Below are positions 8,855 through 16,724 of a stretch of DNA of 24,901 bases, one piece after another (positions within the stretch are counted from its first letter, which is position 1; the number at the start of each line of letters is the position of its first letter). The position numbers and the translations under genes are program-made. The notes under the pieces were generated by a model, which saw only the letters and a list, made by a program, of their open reading frames with translations, did no database searches and was not told the origin of the DNA. This DNA comes from a virus. The DNA is taken from positions 1 through 24,901 of the IMG/VR virus record IMGVR_UViG_3300045015_000009; one strand, written 5' to 3'.

Positions 8855-9594
8855 GGCGTCACGTAGTTGCTCGGGTTGATCGGGTGGTTGGACATCGGCG
8901 CCCCGCGCTGCAGGTCGCAGAACACCACGCCAGCCGACAGGTTCGCCGTCGGGACGTAGCGCGCGAACAGGTAGCGATGCACCGGCTGGACGCGGCTGTC
9001 GAGCAGCAGCGGGTTGATGCGGATCTGAACCTGCGTGCGGTTCGCGATCAGGCGCTCAAGCGGCACCTTGCTGGCGGCGCCGACCACCTCGGGATACCAC
9101 GTCAACGTGTGTGTTCCCGTGCCGGTGTCGGTGATGTCGACAGCCGTTCCGCCTGGCGTCGTCGAGACCTTGAACGTGTTGGTCGTGGTGTCGCGCAGGT
9201 AGTAGTTGGTCGAAGAAGCGAGGCCGCCGGGAAGCGTCGTGCTCGACGAAACCGTGATTCGCGTCCCGTCGATCAGGCCATGCGCCGTTGCCGTGATAAT
9301 GTCCGTCGTCGCGGCCGTGAACGTCTGCGTGTTGGTGGCCGGCGTGGTCGTCGGCGCCATCACAAGCTCGATGTCGAGCGTGGCGTTGTTGGTCGCGCTG
9401 TCGACCGTCGTGGTCGGCCAGACCAACGCGAACAGGTCGCAGAGGTCGCGCTTCGTGCGCAGCGACCCGCCCGCGTCGAGGTCGATCCAGTTGGTCGAGT
9501 AGACCGGCGCGGCAGCCGTCGCCGCAGCGATCGACTGACCGGCCGCGGAACTGCCGGTCGTGCCGGACAGACGAGTGAGAACGTCGAGTGTCAT
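8851..9594 (-). CDS. Second Bbp16-like virion protein with an inserted beta module (247 aa)
   Basis: Residues 1-90 and 168-247 follow the same plan as the next gene: STNWIDLDAGG and LDIELVMAP near the start, and RYLFARYVPTANLSAGVVFCDL near the end. Between them, residues about 90-166 form one HGL/YY module (TATAHGLIDG ... NYYLRD ... TGTHTL), apparently inserted in a surface loop. Removing it leaves a protein close in size to the 157-residue neighbour. The ATG has a strong AGGAGG site 8 nt upstream, fitting high expression, and starts 13 nt after the major capsid stop. It is probably a capsid cement or decoration protein; the module may face outward. Paralogy with the neighbour is inferred. 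Confidence 0.65.
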   Translation of the reverse strand: MTLDVLTRLSGTTGSSAAGQSIAAATAAAPVYSTNWIDLDAGGSLRTKRDLCDLFALVWPTTTVDSATNNATLDIELVMAPTTTPATNTQTFTAATTDIITATAHGLIDGTRITVSSSTTLPGGLASSTNYYLRDTTTNTFKVSTTPGGTAVDITDTGTGTHTLTWYPEVVGAASKVPLERLIANRTQVQIRINPLLLDSRVQPVHRYLFARYVPTANLSAGVVFCDLQRGAPMSNHPINPSNYVTP

Positions 9595-9607
9595 GGGCGG
9601 TTCCTCC

Positions 9608-10633
9608 TCAGGTAGTCACGGCCGATTCGGAGTTGGTGAGCGCGTCGCACTCGAAGATCGGGATGCCGTCGACTATGATGGCCTGACGCGGGCCGAGCAC
9701 CGTGAGCGCCTCGCCCCAGCCGACCGCCGTGAGCGACTTCGCAGCGGCCAGCCGGCGCAGGCCCGAGTAGACGGTGCGGTTCGCGATGCCGAACTTGCGG
9801 CCAACCACGTCCTTCGGGAAGCGGTCGTGCGCAATCATGATCTTGTCCAGGACGGTCGTGTAGATCGTCGGGAGCTGCGTGCCGGACAGGGCCGAGAAGT
9901 CGCCCGTCGGGATGTTGCCGATGCGCTGGACGCACCGCGGATCTTCGACCGCGAGGCCGACTTCCTGCCACATCTCGTCCTTGAAGCACGCCATGTTGGC
10001 GCCAGCCACGCCACCCTGGTTTGGCTCGATCTGCATCTGCCACGCGCGGTGGCGCATGCCCTTCCGACCGTTCTCCGGGTAGATGTAGTAGACCGTCTCC
10101 GGCGAGGCGTAGATCAAGTAGATCGACGCAAGGGCCGAACCGCCGAGGACGCCACTCGCGTCGATGAAGTTCTGGCCGAGGTTGTTGAACCGCACCTGAA
10201 GGCCGTCGAACTCCTTGCCAGCGCTCCCGGCCTTGGAGCCGTAGATCGTGGTGTACTCCTTCTTGCGCGCGATCGCGGCGAAGCCCGAACGCACCCGCTT
10301 GGCGCGCTCCGCTTCGATGTTGCCCATGTCCTCGGCAACCGCCACGTCGACCTTGCCCCACTGGTGGAAGTCGCAGAAGCCCTCTTCGTGGGCGACGCGC
10401 TCTTCCTTCGTCGCGGCAACGCCCTCGTTGCGCGCGCGGATCGTGGTGCCTGGTTCGGTCACGATCTGGCCGACCTTGTGCCGCGTGCCGCCGTTGCACG
10501 GCACGTAGTTCAGCATGTTGTCGAGCGGCGTGACCTGAGCCATCAGGTTCGCGGCGCGGAGAGCGTTGCCCTTCGGATCCTTGGCGACGTCGATGTCGAT
10601 GATCGTCGGGCCATCTGCGGTCAAAGCTGCCAT
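9608..10633 (-). CDS. Major capsid protein, BPP-1 (Bbp17)-like (341 aa)
   Basis: The sequence fits a podoviral major capsid family with an HK97-type fold. Features are an N-terminal TPLDNMLNYVPCNGGTRHKV, then TEPGTTIRARNEG, a hydrophobic-acidic DVAVAEDMGNIEAERA, a central EFDGLQVRFNNLGQNFIDA, and YYIYPENGRKGMRHR. EVGLAVEDPRCVQRIGNI comes near the C terminus. These stretches match the order I know from BPP-1-like capsid proteins. It would form the icosahedral shell. A scaffold gene lies 20 nt upstream and cement-like genes follow, the usual capsid order. AGGGGGA precedes the ATG by a good distance. The length is normal for the family and nothing looks broken. Confidence 0.9.
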   Translation of the reverse strand: MAALTADGPTIIDIDVAKDPKGNALRAANLMAQVTPLDNMLNYVPCNGGTRHKVGQIVTEPGTTIRARNEGVAATKEERVAHEEGFCDFHQWGKVDVAVAEDMGNIEAERAKRVRSGFAAIARKKEYTTIYGSKAGSAGKEFDGLQVRFNNLGQNFIDASGVLGGSALASIYLIYASPETVYYIYPENGRKGMRHRAWQMQIEPNQGGVAGANMACFKDEMWQEVGLAVEDPRCVQRIGNIPTGDFSALSGTQLPTIYTTVLDKIMIAHDRFPKDVVGRKFGIANRTVYSGLRRLAAAKSLTAVGWGEALTVLGPRQAIIVDGIPIFECDALTNSESAVTT

Positions 10634-10653
10634 TGTCTTGTCCCCCTGTCAGG

Positions 10654-11310
10654 TCAGAACCCAATGCCCATGCCGGCAGCCCAGGCCTTGTCGCTCTGGT
10701 TGTCGGCACCGAACTTCGGAGCGGCCGTCGGCGACGCGCCGGGAACCGCTGTGTCTTGCTTGGTGGCCTTCTCGACGAAGGCACCGAATCGAGCGACGAG
10801 CCGGTTGAACGCCGGCAGGTCGGTCAGGCCCTTGGCCTTCAAGTCCTCGAGCACGTCGGCGCCGGCGATCTCCAGGGCGAGCTTGGCGCGCGCCTGGTTC
10901 TCGGGCTTGCTCGGGTCGATGGTCGAGTCCTTGGCGTTCTCCTCTCGCCAACCCTTCTGCGTCTCCTCCCACTGCACCTTGACCGCGGCCTCGCGGCGAG
11001 CGCTGAGCGCAGGGAGCATCTTGTCGAGGATCGCCTGGCCGACCTTGCCGTCGACCTTGTGCTCGCCGAGCACGTCGCCGAACGCCTTGAGGTCGTCGGC
11101 GTGCATGCCTTCGGCCTTGAAGTCGAACTTGGGCGCGGCTGCGGCAGCGCCGATCAGGGACGCGGCACCAGGAGCAGCAGGCGCCGGCGTAGCTGCTGGA
11201 GCGGCCGGCGCTGGGGCCGCCGGAGCCGGCGTCGGCGCAGCCTCTGGCGCGCCACTGGCAAAGCCGTCGGTCGGTTCACTGGCAGTCGGAGGCAGAGCGG
11301 TTGCGGTCAT
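10654..11310 (-). CDS. Capsid scaffolding protein (218 aa)
   Basis: The N terminus (MTATALPPTASEPTDG) leads into an Ala/Pro low-complexity linker at about residues 20-55. A helical, charged core follows (ADDLKAFGDVLGEHKVDGKV, then WEETQKGWREENAKD) and a flexible Gly/Ala tail. This composition and its place immediately before the major capsid gene are typical of podoviral scaffolds, which guide procapsid assembly and then leave. The start chosen is the ATG that overlaps the preceding stop as ATGA, with GAAGAAG upstream. The longer open frame reads an Arg-rich out-of-frame stretch and is rejected. No protease motif was seen. Confidence 0.8.
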   Translation of the reverse strand: MTATALPPTASEPTDGFASGAPEAAPTPAPAAPAPAAPAATPAPAAPGAASLIGAAAAAPKFDFKAEGMHADDLKAFGDVLGEHKVDGKVGQAILDKMLPALSARREAAVKVQWEETQKGWREENAKDSTIDPSKPENQARAKLALEIAGADVLEDLKAKGLTDLPAFNRLVARFGAFVEKATKQDTAVPGASPTAAPKFGADNQSDKAWAAGMGIGF

Positions 11311-11603
11311 TGCTTCTTCCCGGTGCGCTTGGCGTGCTTGGTGGCCATCCCCTCGGCCCACATGGACCCGACGCCGAGTTCGTCGATCTCGATGAGTCGC
11401 GTCAGCAACTGCGCGCCGAAGTCGGCTGGCGTCGGTTGCTGGTCGAACGCCTTCGCGTCGCACAGCAGCGCGAACAGGAAGGCTCGCCCGCTTGCATCGT
11501 TCAGCAGGCCGCGCTGCACGCTTTCGATCTGCGTGCGCGGCTCAGCCTTGGGGAGAACCCAGGGGCGCGTCTCGATCGGGCTGGTCTCGAACTCGGTAGT
11601 CAC
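11307..11603 (-). CDS. Bbp19-like small head-region protein (98 aa)
   Basis: Residues 33-88 (LNDASGRAFLFALLCDAKAF, then a short linker and a helical MWAEGMA end) match the short conserved protein called Bbp19 in BPP-1-like phages, where it also lies just before the scaffold. Its molecular role is not known to me. The start is GTG, exactly 22 nt after a 20-bp conserved element, and no ribosome binding site precedes it. It is the first gene of the capsid and tail segment and overlaps the scaffold start as ATGA. The family call is from sequence pattern and order. Confidence 0.7.
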   Translation of the reverse strand: MTTEFETSPIETRPWVLPKAEPRTQIESVQRGLLNDASGRAFLFALLCDAKAFDQQPTPADFGAQLLTRLIEIDELGVGSMWAEGMATKHAKRTGKKQ

Positions 11604-11625
11604 CGAGCCGAACGATGAGCAGCGC

Positions 11626-11645
11626 CTGACGGGTTATGGGTGCTG
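11626..11645 (-). promoter_or_regulatory. Conserved 20-bp intergenic element, copy 1 (candidate late promoter)
   Basis: Read on the minus strand it is CAGCACCCATAACCCGTCAG. A second copy at 16725-16744 differs at one base. Both sit in the only gaps of the structural region, and both end 22 nt before a GTG start lacking a ribosome binding site. The element has no inverted repeat, so it is not a terminator. A phage-specific promoter or activator site is the simplest reading. Confidence 0.5.
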
Positions 11646-11670
11646 CCGGCCCGCCACGGCGCGGTCTACC

Positions 11671-12054
11671 TCACGCCCTGTCGTCCATCAGCTTCTGGAA
11701 CATCTCAGACAGCCGCGCCTCGCGCTGTTGCGCCCGCTCGTCCATCTTGGCGGTCGACTCGGCGAACGTGCGCGCGATGCCGGTGCTGGTCTCGCTGAAC
11801 TCGTGCGCGATCGACTTGATCGTCCCGTCGCGCTCCTTCAGTTGGTCGGCGTGCTCCTTGCCGATCCGCTCGTCGCGGCGCAGGAACAGCCAGACGCACA
11901 GCAGCACGCAGCCCGCCGCTCCGCTGGCCGTGATCTTGTCCCACGACAACGGCAGAACATCGGGAGCCTGCATGGCCGCCATGGCGGAGCCCAGCGTGAA
12001 CGCCGTGCCGCTGATCGTGCCGACGGTCCATTCGATGATGTGTGCGATGCTCAT
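11671..12054 (-). CDS. Small membrane protein with coiled coil, possible holin (127 aa)
   Basis: Two hydrophobic stretches, at about residues 5-28 and 42-59 (GAAGCVLLCVWLFL), are followed by RRDER and a long charged, probably coiled-coil tail ending in LMDDRA. A short two-helix membrane protein with a charged tail, encoded among structural genes, could be a holin or a membrane anchor. No endolysin is next to it, so the lysis role is only a guess. The chosen ATG lies 8 nt after the fibre gene stop. A longer upstream extension reads the neighbour out of frame and is rejected. Confidence 0.6.
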   Translation of the reverse strand: MSIAHIIEWTVGTISGTAFTLGSAMAAMQAPDVLPLSWDKITASGAAGCVLLCVWLFLRRDERIGKEHADQLKERDGTIKSIAHEFSETSTGIARTFAESTAKMDERAQQREARLSEMFQKLMDDRA

Positions 12055-12062
12055 GCCTTGAA

Positions 12063-13574
12063 TCACTCGAAGTAGCCGATGAAGGCGACGCTCCCATGGA
12101 CGACAAGTGTGTTCCCCGTCACAGTGCCGTACGGGCGCACGACCCAGTGGATGTAACATCCTGGCGGGATCGCCAGCGGCGCATCGCCGCAGTCGAGTGA
12201 TCCGCCTTCGACGTAGTCGCCGATCGCCGCCGTCGCCTTGAACGGAATCGTGTCGACCACGATGCCGCGCGGTCCCCACGCAGCAGCGGCATCCGGCGTG
12301 CTTGTGTTCGCCGCTGTGCCGCCGACGCCGACGATCAGGTTCAGGTTGATGGGGTTCGTCGCTGCCGCCGCCGTCGCGACCGTCTTGCCCCACCGCACGC
12401 CCGTGATGTAGAGCGTCTTGCCCGCAAGCGTCGCCGTGCCCGCCGGATTCAGGTAGGAGTAGACCGGGTAGTCAGCCTCGCTCGTCAGGGTCGAGATCGC
12501 GGGCGACACCCACTGTCCGCCGAGCGAGTTGATCGCAGGCGCGGTCGTCGCCGTCCACGTGCCAGCGGCGCGAGCCGTGGCGCTGGTTGGCCAGCCAGAC
12601 GACCCAGCCCCGCGCGTCGTCGTCGGCCCCGAGATCGTGCCTGGCTGAATGAACGCCGAGCCGCCACCCGAGCCGGTCATCTGGTGACCCCACGGCTTCG
12701 TCGTCGCGAAGTCGCCAAGGTTCACCGCCCACATGCGGACCGCCAACGTCCGCGCCGCCGACGCGGTGCCGGAGTTGTAGACGCGCGACATCAACGGCAG
12801 CGACGTGCTGCTCGTGACCGACGACGTGGCCGCCAATGCGTAGGTGCGGAACAACATCACGTCGTTGCACCACCACTGCACCTCGTCGTTGTGCACCGCG
12901 ATGAGGTAGTGGTTGCGCTCCGTCGCGTCGTAGTTGCCAGACCCGTCCGCCGCCGGAACGTTCGTCATCGACAGCGAGATCGACACTACGTCGACCGAGT
13001 TGTTGATGACCACGGCGTTCAACTGCCCGCCGCTGGTGCGCCGGAAGATCACGCCGTCCGTCATCTGCGCAGTGACGCCAGAGCAGTAGCCGATACCCCA
13101 CTCACTGACTGCGTTCGTCGACGTCGGGTTGCCCTCGGCCTGGATGATCTCGATCCACGTCTGCGCGCTCGTGTAGATCGGAAACGTGCGGTAGGTGCGC
13201 ACGTTCGTCCCCTGGCCGGTCGTCGTGCTGTTGCCGCTGTTCAACGTCAGGTTGCCGTTGGTCTGTATCGCCGTCATCGTCGTGTCGTTCTGTTGGAGTC
13301 GATCACGCGCGATGTTCGTGCCCTCGAACGAGTGCTGGAACAGCACCGTGTCCACGCTGACGCGGAGCCGGTAGTCCTCAGTCGCTTCCAGCGCCTTCGT
13401 GTGGCTGGTGCCGAGAACCGTGCCGTCATCGCTCTGCGCGACAAGCGCAGCGAACCCGGCGACCTCCGAATCGGTCGGCAGTTGCACGTGCTGCGCGTTC
13501 GTGCCGGTGTTCGTGACGCCGACCTCCGCTCCCGTGCCGCTCGTGATCCCACGAAGTGTCGAATCGAGTGCCAT
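12063..13574 (-). CDS. Fibre or receptor-binding-type virion protein (503 aa)
   Basis: The protein is rich in Thr, Ser, Gly and Ala and reads as beta throughout. A segment at about residues 64-95 (ATEDYRLRVSVDTVLFQHSF) followed by a lectin- or jelly-roll-like region resembles fibre or appendage proteins common in phage and metagenomic sequences. That region includes WIEIIQAEGNP, GVIFRRTSGGQLNAVV and EVQWWCNDVML. The C-terminal part (about 320-503) is a second beta domain ending VVHGSVAFIGYFE. Its location between the portal segment's smaller fibre and a membrane protein suggests a head or tail fibre; receptor binding is inferred. The ATG has GAGGGAT about 8 nt upstream. No catalytic motif was recognised. 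Confidence 0.65.
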   Translation of the reverse strand: MALDSTLRGITSGTGAEVGVTNTGTNAQHVQLPTDSEVAGFAALVAQSDDGTVLGTSHTKALEATEDYRLRVSVDTVLFQHSFEGTNIARDRLQQNDTTMTAIQTNGNLTLNSGNSTTTGQGTNVRTYRTFPIYTSAQTWIEIIQAEGNPTSTNAVSEWGIGYCSGVTAQMTDGVIFRRTSGGQLNAVVINNSVDVVSISLSMTNVPAADGSGNYDATERNHYLIAVHNDEVQWWCNDVMLFRTYALAATSSVTSSTSLPLMSRVYNSGTASAARTLAVRMWAVNLGDFATTKPWGHQMTGSGGGSAFIQPGTISGPTTTRGAGSSGWPTSATARAAGTWTATTAPAINSLGGQWVSPAISTLTSEADYPVYSYLNPAGTATLAGKTLYITGVRWGKTVATAAAATNPINLNLIVGVGGTAANTSTPDAAAAWGPRGIVVDTIPFKATAAIGDYVEGGSLDCGDAPLAIPPGCYIHWVVRPYGTVTGNTLVVHGSVAFIGYFE

Positions 13575-13583
13575 GGTGATCCC

Positions 13584-14177
13584 TCAACTCCAACGCCAAC
13601 GAACCGCGAACGTGCCCTGCATCTTGTCGATGCAGTGGGCATAGATGGTGAAGCCCACGCCTGGGCTGATGTCGCCAGCGGAGAGCGCGATCCAAAGCCC
13701 CGCATAGCGGTGGTCGTTCGCCGTGTGATCCGCAGTCGTGTCGCTGCCGACGATGAACGCTTCGGGCACGCTCGTGCCGACGATCGACGCCTGCCCGGTC
13801 ACGGCGACACTCGCCTCGCTGTTCCCAGGGAACGAGCCGAAGTTGATCGTCGCGGTGCCGAACGTCGAATCGCCACCACCGCCACCGCCAGGAACCGCCC
13901 ACGTTCGATCGTCACGCAGGAACTTCGCGCCGGTAGCCGTGCCCGTGCCCAACTGCGCGAACGGCACCAGCGTCGAGCCGTCGAGGCTGGCGTATCCGCT
14001 GGCAGCGCCCTTCTCGCTCTCCTTCTGGTAGCCGGTGTGCGGGTCGGTTGCGGCCTCATGCGTGGCAACGCCAGCCGCCACGGTCGTCGGGATCAGCGCG
14101 CGCAACCGAAGGTGCTCGCGGGACAAGTCCTGCGCCGCGTCTCGTGCGATGCCAGCGTTTGCGCGATCGCCACCCAT
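13584..14177 (-). CDS. Small fibre protein with collar-type N-terminal motif (197 aa)
   Basis: Residues 40-96 read HEAATDPHTGYQ ... GYASLDGSTLVPFAQLG ... KFLRDDRTWAVPG, the repeat-like pattern found in many phage tail and head fibres (DPH-x-x-Y, then G-Y-A-x-L-D, then a WxxP end). A run of six glycines (97-102) links this to a C-terminal beta domain of about 95 residues ending MQGTFAVRWRWS. It probably forms a trimeric fibre or attaches the larger fibre encoded next. The ATG overlaps the portal stop (TGATG), so it is translationally coupled to the portal. Confidence 0.7.
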   Translation of the reverse strand: MGGDRANAGIARDAAQDLSREHLRLRALIPTTVAAGVATHEAATDPHTGYQKESEKGAASGYASLDGSTLVPFAQLGTGTATGAKFLRDDRTWAVPGGGGGGDSTFGTATINFGSFPGNSEASVAVTGQASIVGTSVPEAFIVGSDTTADHTANDHRYAGLWIALSAGDISPGVGFTIYAHCIDKMQGTFAVRWRWS

Positions 14178-15895
14178 CAGCCACCGCCGACGCCAAGCGC
14201 CTCGGTCGCCAGGTTCGGTTCAGCAGTCGACACCGCACCGACAGCTTGCAGCGACTTCGCCCGCATGTTGCCGATCTGCGTCGCGTCAGCCTGCGCCTGT
14301 GCCTTCGCCTCGGCGTCCGCGATCGACTGCGCTTCCTCGTCGCTGCGCACCATCGAAGGGTCGACGTCGAACGTCTTGGCCGCCTCGTTGACGATCCCGA
14401 ACGACTTGACCTTGTGCAGCGCGCGCTTGTCGATCGTCTGCGCCGCAGCCCCAACGACGGACATGAACCCCGACAGCGACGAGATCCGCTGCGACTTCGC
14501 CGCCTTCGCCAGCACGCTCTCGAACTCGGGGTCGATCACGACGCGACGTTGCTGCAGAACCTGAGGAATCTGCGGCAGCAAGCCCTTCGCCTGCTGCACG
14601 TCGAACACGATGTCGACCCACGGCCGCGGCAGCTCGGAGATCAGGCGCGCAGTCTGCGGCCCGAGAATGTCCATCTTCTCTTGCCGCTTCTCGCGGATCG
14701 CCTCGGCCGTCACGTCCTTGGCGTCGATCGACGACAGCAGCGTGAAGGTGTCCGCATGCAGGACGCGCCGGATCTGCTCGCGGAAGTCGGCCTTCATCGC
14801 CAACAGGTGGTCGAGCCTCGCCTGATTGTCGACGACGTTCTTGATCCCCTGCGGGTTGTTCGACAGCACGCGACCGCCCGGCCGCCACTGGTTGCTCCCC
14901 AGCGCCTCGGTTGGCGCCGAGAACATGCCCTTGGTCTGCCAGTCGACCACCTCGGCGCGGCGGTTCTCGAGGTGCTGCAGGCTGCGCACGTGCGCCAGCG
15001 CCATCGGCCCGGGGCCGTAGCCGTAGATCCCGTTCCCCTGGATGTCGTAGCGCGGCGCCAAGACCGGGAACACGCGGTAGCCCGACTCGCGCAGGATGCC
15101 GTCGTCCTTCTTGCTGTCGCGCACCCAGTAGATCGACCGCCACGGCATCCGCGTCGCCGGCACGGGCGTGCCGTCATCGCTGAACCGCTTGCCACCTTCG
15201 CGCGGCTCGATGCCCTGGATGATGTGGACCGGCTCGTTCCAGTTCTTCGACCCCTGTTCGAACCGCGTGCGCAGCTCCTGCGGCAGATTCGCAGGCCCGA
15301 ACCACTTGGCAGCCTCGCGCAGCGTCAGCCGGAACTCGCGGTAGAGCGTGTCCACCTGGCCGCGGAAGTTCACGTCGATCGCGAACGTCCCGACCGGCAC
15401 GTTGTGATGCCAGATCGTGTACTTGTCGTCCTCGTCCACGATCGAAGCGCCACCACCGAACGCAAGGCAGTCGCGCGTCAGCGTCTTGAAGTCGGCCTCG
15501 GTGTTCGACTGCTGGCCGATGGCCATTTGGCTGCGACCGAGTTCCTTCAGGAACGCCTTCACCTCGCCGTCCTCGGCAAGGTCCGGTTCGTTGCGCAGCG
15601 TCAGCGACAGCCACCCGACACCCATCGGCGTCGCGTAGGTCATGTGCCCGGCGACGCTGACCGTCAGCGCCTCCGTGGCGGTCGTGTCGAAGATGTGGCG
15701 CTGCCGATCGGCTGCATGCTCCGGCGACGTGCAGAGCAGCGACGACGCATGCGGCAAGATCAGGTCGACGATGTCGCGGCAGCGAGCCTCGTGCGCCAGC
15801 CGTTCCTCGTTGGCCCACAGCGCCTGGAAGCGGTGTTCGGCCTCCTCGCGACGGGCAATCGCGCCGGCAGCTTGCGCCCCAGACCGGCGAGCCAT
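14177..15895 (-). CDS. Portal (head-to-tail connector) protein, T7 gp8 family (572 aa)
   Basis: This is the dodecameric ring through which DNA enters and leaves the capsid. Family features are FDTTATEALTVSVAGHMTYATP (69-90, read as two pieces), LAFGGGASIVDED (145-157), then VPVGTFAIDVNFRGQVDTLYREF (166-188, in two pieces). The long C-terminal helical region rich in Gln and Ala also fits. Length is close to other gp8-type portals. The ATG overlaps the upstream stop (TGATG). Both gene boundaries carry the same 15-bp sequence, and both this protein and the one before it end in Gly-Gly-Gly. No defect is visible. Confidence 0.92.
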   Translation of the reverse strand: MARRSGAQAAGAIARREEAEHRFQALWANEERLAHEARCRDIVDLILPHASSLLCTSPEHAADRQRHIFDTTATEALTVSVAGHMTYATPMGVGWLSLTLRNEPDLAEDGEVKAFLKELGRSQMAIGQQSNTEADFKTLTRDCLAFGGGASIVDEDDKYTIWHHNVPVGTFAIDVNFRGQVDTLYREFRLTLREAAKWFGPANLPQELRTRFEQGSKNWNEPVHIIQGIEPREGGKRFSDDGTPVPATRMPWRSIYWVRDSKKDDGILRESGYRVFPVLAPRYDIQGNGIYGYGPGPMALAHVRSLQHLENRRAEVVDWQTKGMFSAPTEALGSNQWRPGGRVLSNNPQGIKNVVDNQARLDHLLAMKADFREQIRRVLHADTFTLLSSIDAKDVTAEAIREKRQEKMDILGPQTARLISELPRPWVDIVFDVQQAKGLLPQIPQVLQQRRVVIDPEFESVLAKAAKSQRISSLSGFMSVVGAAAQTIDKRALHKVKSFGIVNEAAKTFDVDPSMVRSDEEAQSIADAEAKAQAQADATQIGNMRAKSLQAVGAVSTAEPNLATEALGVGGG

Positions 15896-16200
15896 CAGCC
15901 ACCGCCCCCGAGCTTCGCTGGTCGCGACAGCTTCACCCTGTCGTCGATCACGCCGGATCGGTCCGTCGATGCCAGCATCTCGTCAAGGCCGATCGTGCTG
16001 GCCGGCGATGGACGACTTGCCGTCGCAAGGTCGGCTTGCACACTGCGGGCGCGCTCAAGCATCTGCACGCGCAACGCCTCGGCCTGTGCCTCGCGGGTGC
16101 GGTAGCGCGCTTGTCGCGCCGCACTCTCTGCCCGTTCGCCGGAGTAGACGCCGTAGGCCAGGGCTCCGGCAGCGAGAGCGACTGACGTGACCGCGGCCAC
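15895..16200 (-). CDS. Small conserved protein upstream of the portal (101 aa)
   Basis: A hydrophobic N terminus (VTSVALAAGALAYGVY) precedes a charged helix, and the tail carries PSPASTIG and a final LGGGG. Short proteins with an ASTI(L/G)-type motif and a Gly-rich end occur beside the portal in many podoviruses; their role is not established, and a virion component is plausible. The GTG start lies 1 nt after the GNAT gene stop, with GAGG just before it, and no in-frame ATG offers a better start. The last codons form the 15-bp repeat shared with the far end of the portal gene. Confidence 0.65.
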   Translation of the reverse strand: MAAVTSVALAAGALAYGVYSGERAESAARQARYRTREAQAEALRVQMLERARSVQADLATASRPSPASTIGLDEMLASTDRSGVIDDRVKLSRPAKLGGGG

Positions 16201-16201
16201 C

Positions 16202-16702
16202 TCAGTGAGCCCTCAGGCGCTTGAGCCAGGCACGTTCGACGACCTCGTAGCCCGCCCGCTCGTAGAGCGTTCCATTCGGCATCGAGTCGTCGAGCTTCAC
16301 GTCGGACAGCGACACGACCGGCGCGCGCTGCTGCTTGGCCCAGCCCTCGAACCGGCGGCGCAGTTCGTCGCCATGGCCGCGGTGTTCCGGGTCGACCCAC
16401 CAGCCGAGTTCAGCGGCAACCGACTCGCGGCTGAACCACCACGGCGTCAGGATGCCCATGATCGCGCCGACGACCTTCGGGGGCTGCTCGTTGCCGAATC
16501 GATCGACCGGCATCGGCAGTTCCATCACGAACACGATGCCTCGGCTCAGCGCCTGCAGGATCGTCTGGCGTGCCGACTCCTCGTCGAACTCGACGAAGTG
16601 GGCGAACGGCGACAGTTCGATGAACCGGCGAGCGAATGCAAGGACGGTGCTCGCGTCAGCAATGCCGGCGCTGCGGACGGTGACGGTCGCGGTCGTGGTC
16701 AC
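16202..16702 (-). CDS. GNAT-like acetyltransferase-fold protein (166 aa)
   Basis: The fold is recognisable from beta-strand KVVGAIMGILTPWW (76-89), then ELGWWVDPEHRGHGDELRRR (98-117), where RGHG at 108-111 fits the acetyl-CoA loop. A C-terminal LYERAGYEVVERAWLKRL (147-164) resembles GNAT motif B. Such genes recur near portal and terminase genes of podoviruses, where they may act as virion or modification proteins; the substrate is unknown. The GTG start is exactly 22 nt after the second conserved 20-bp element and has no ribosome binding site. It is the first gene of the portal segment. Confidence 0.75.
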   Translation of the reverse strand: MTTTATVTVRSAGIADASTVLAFARRFIELSPFAHFVEFDEESARQTILQALSRGIVFVMELPMPVDRFGNEQPPKVVGAIMGILTPWWFSRESVAAELGWWVDPEHRGHGDELRRRFEGWAKQQRAPVVSLSDVKLDDSMPNGTLYERAGYEVVERAWLKRLRAH

Positions 16703-16724
16703 GATGGACCACGGTCGCCACGTG

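Noticed and set aside
9560-11395. Plus-strand open frame opposite capsid and scaffold
   Set aside because: It crosses several minus-strand genes and has shadow-like composition.
11646-11670. Terminator after the membrane protein gene
   Set aside because: GC-rich sequence without a clear stem and T-run.
11671-12054. Firm holin call
   Set aside because: Two hydrophobic segments fit, but no endolysin or spanin is adjacent, so only a possible holin is stated.
14048-16105. Long open frame on the plus strand opposite the portal
   Set aside because: It is a by-product of GC-rich coding on the other strand. Its product is Arg-rich and lacks family motifs, while the portal on the minus strand is clear.
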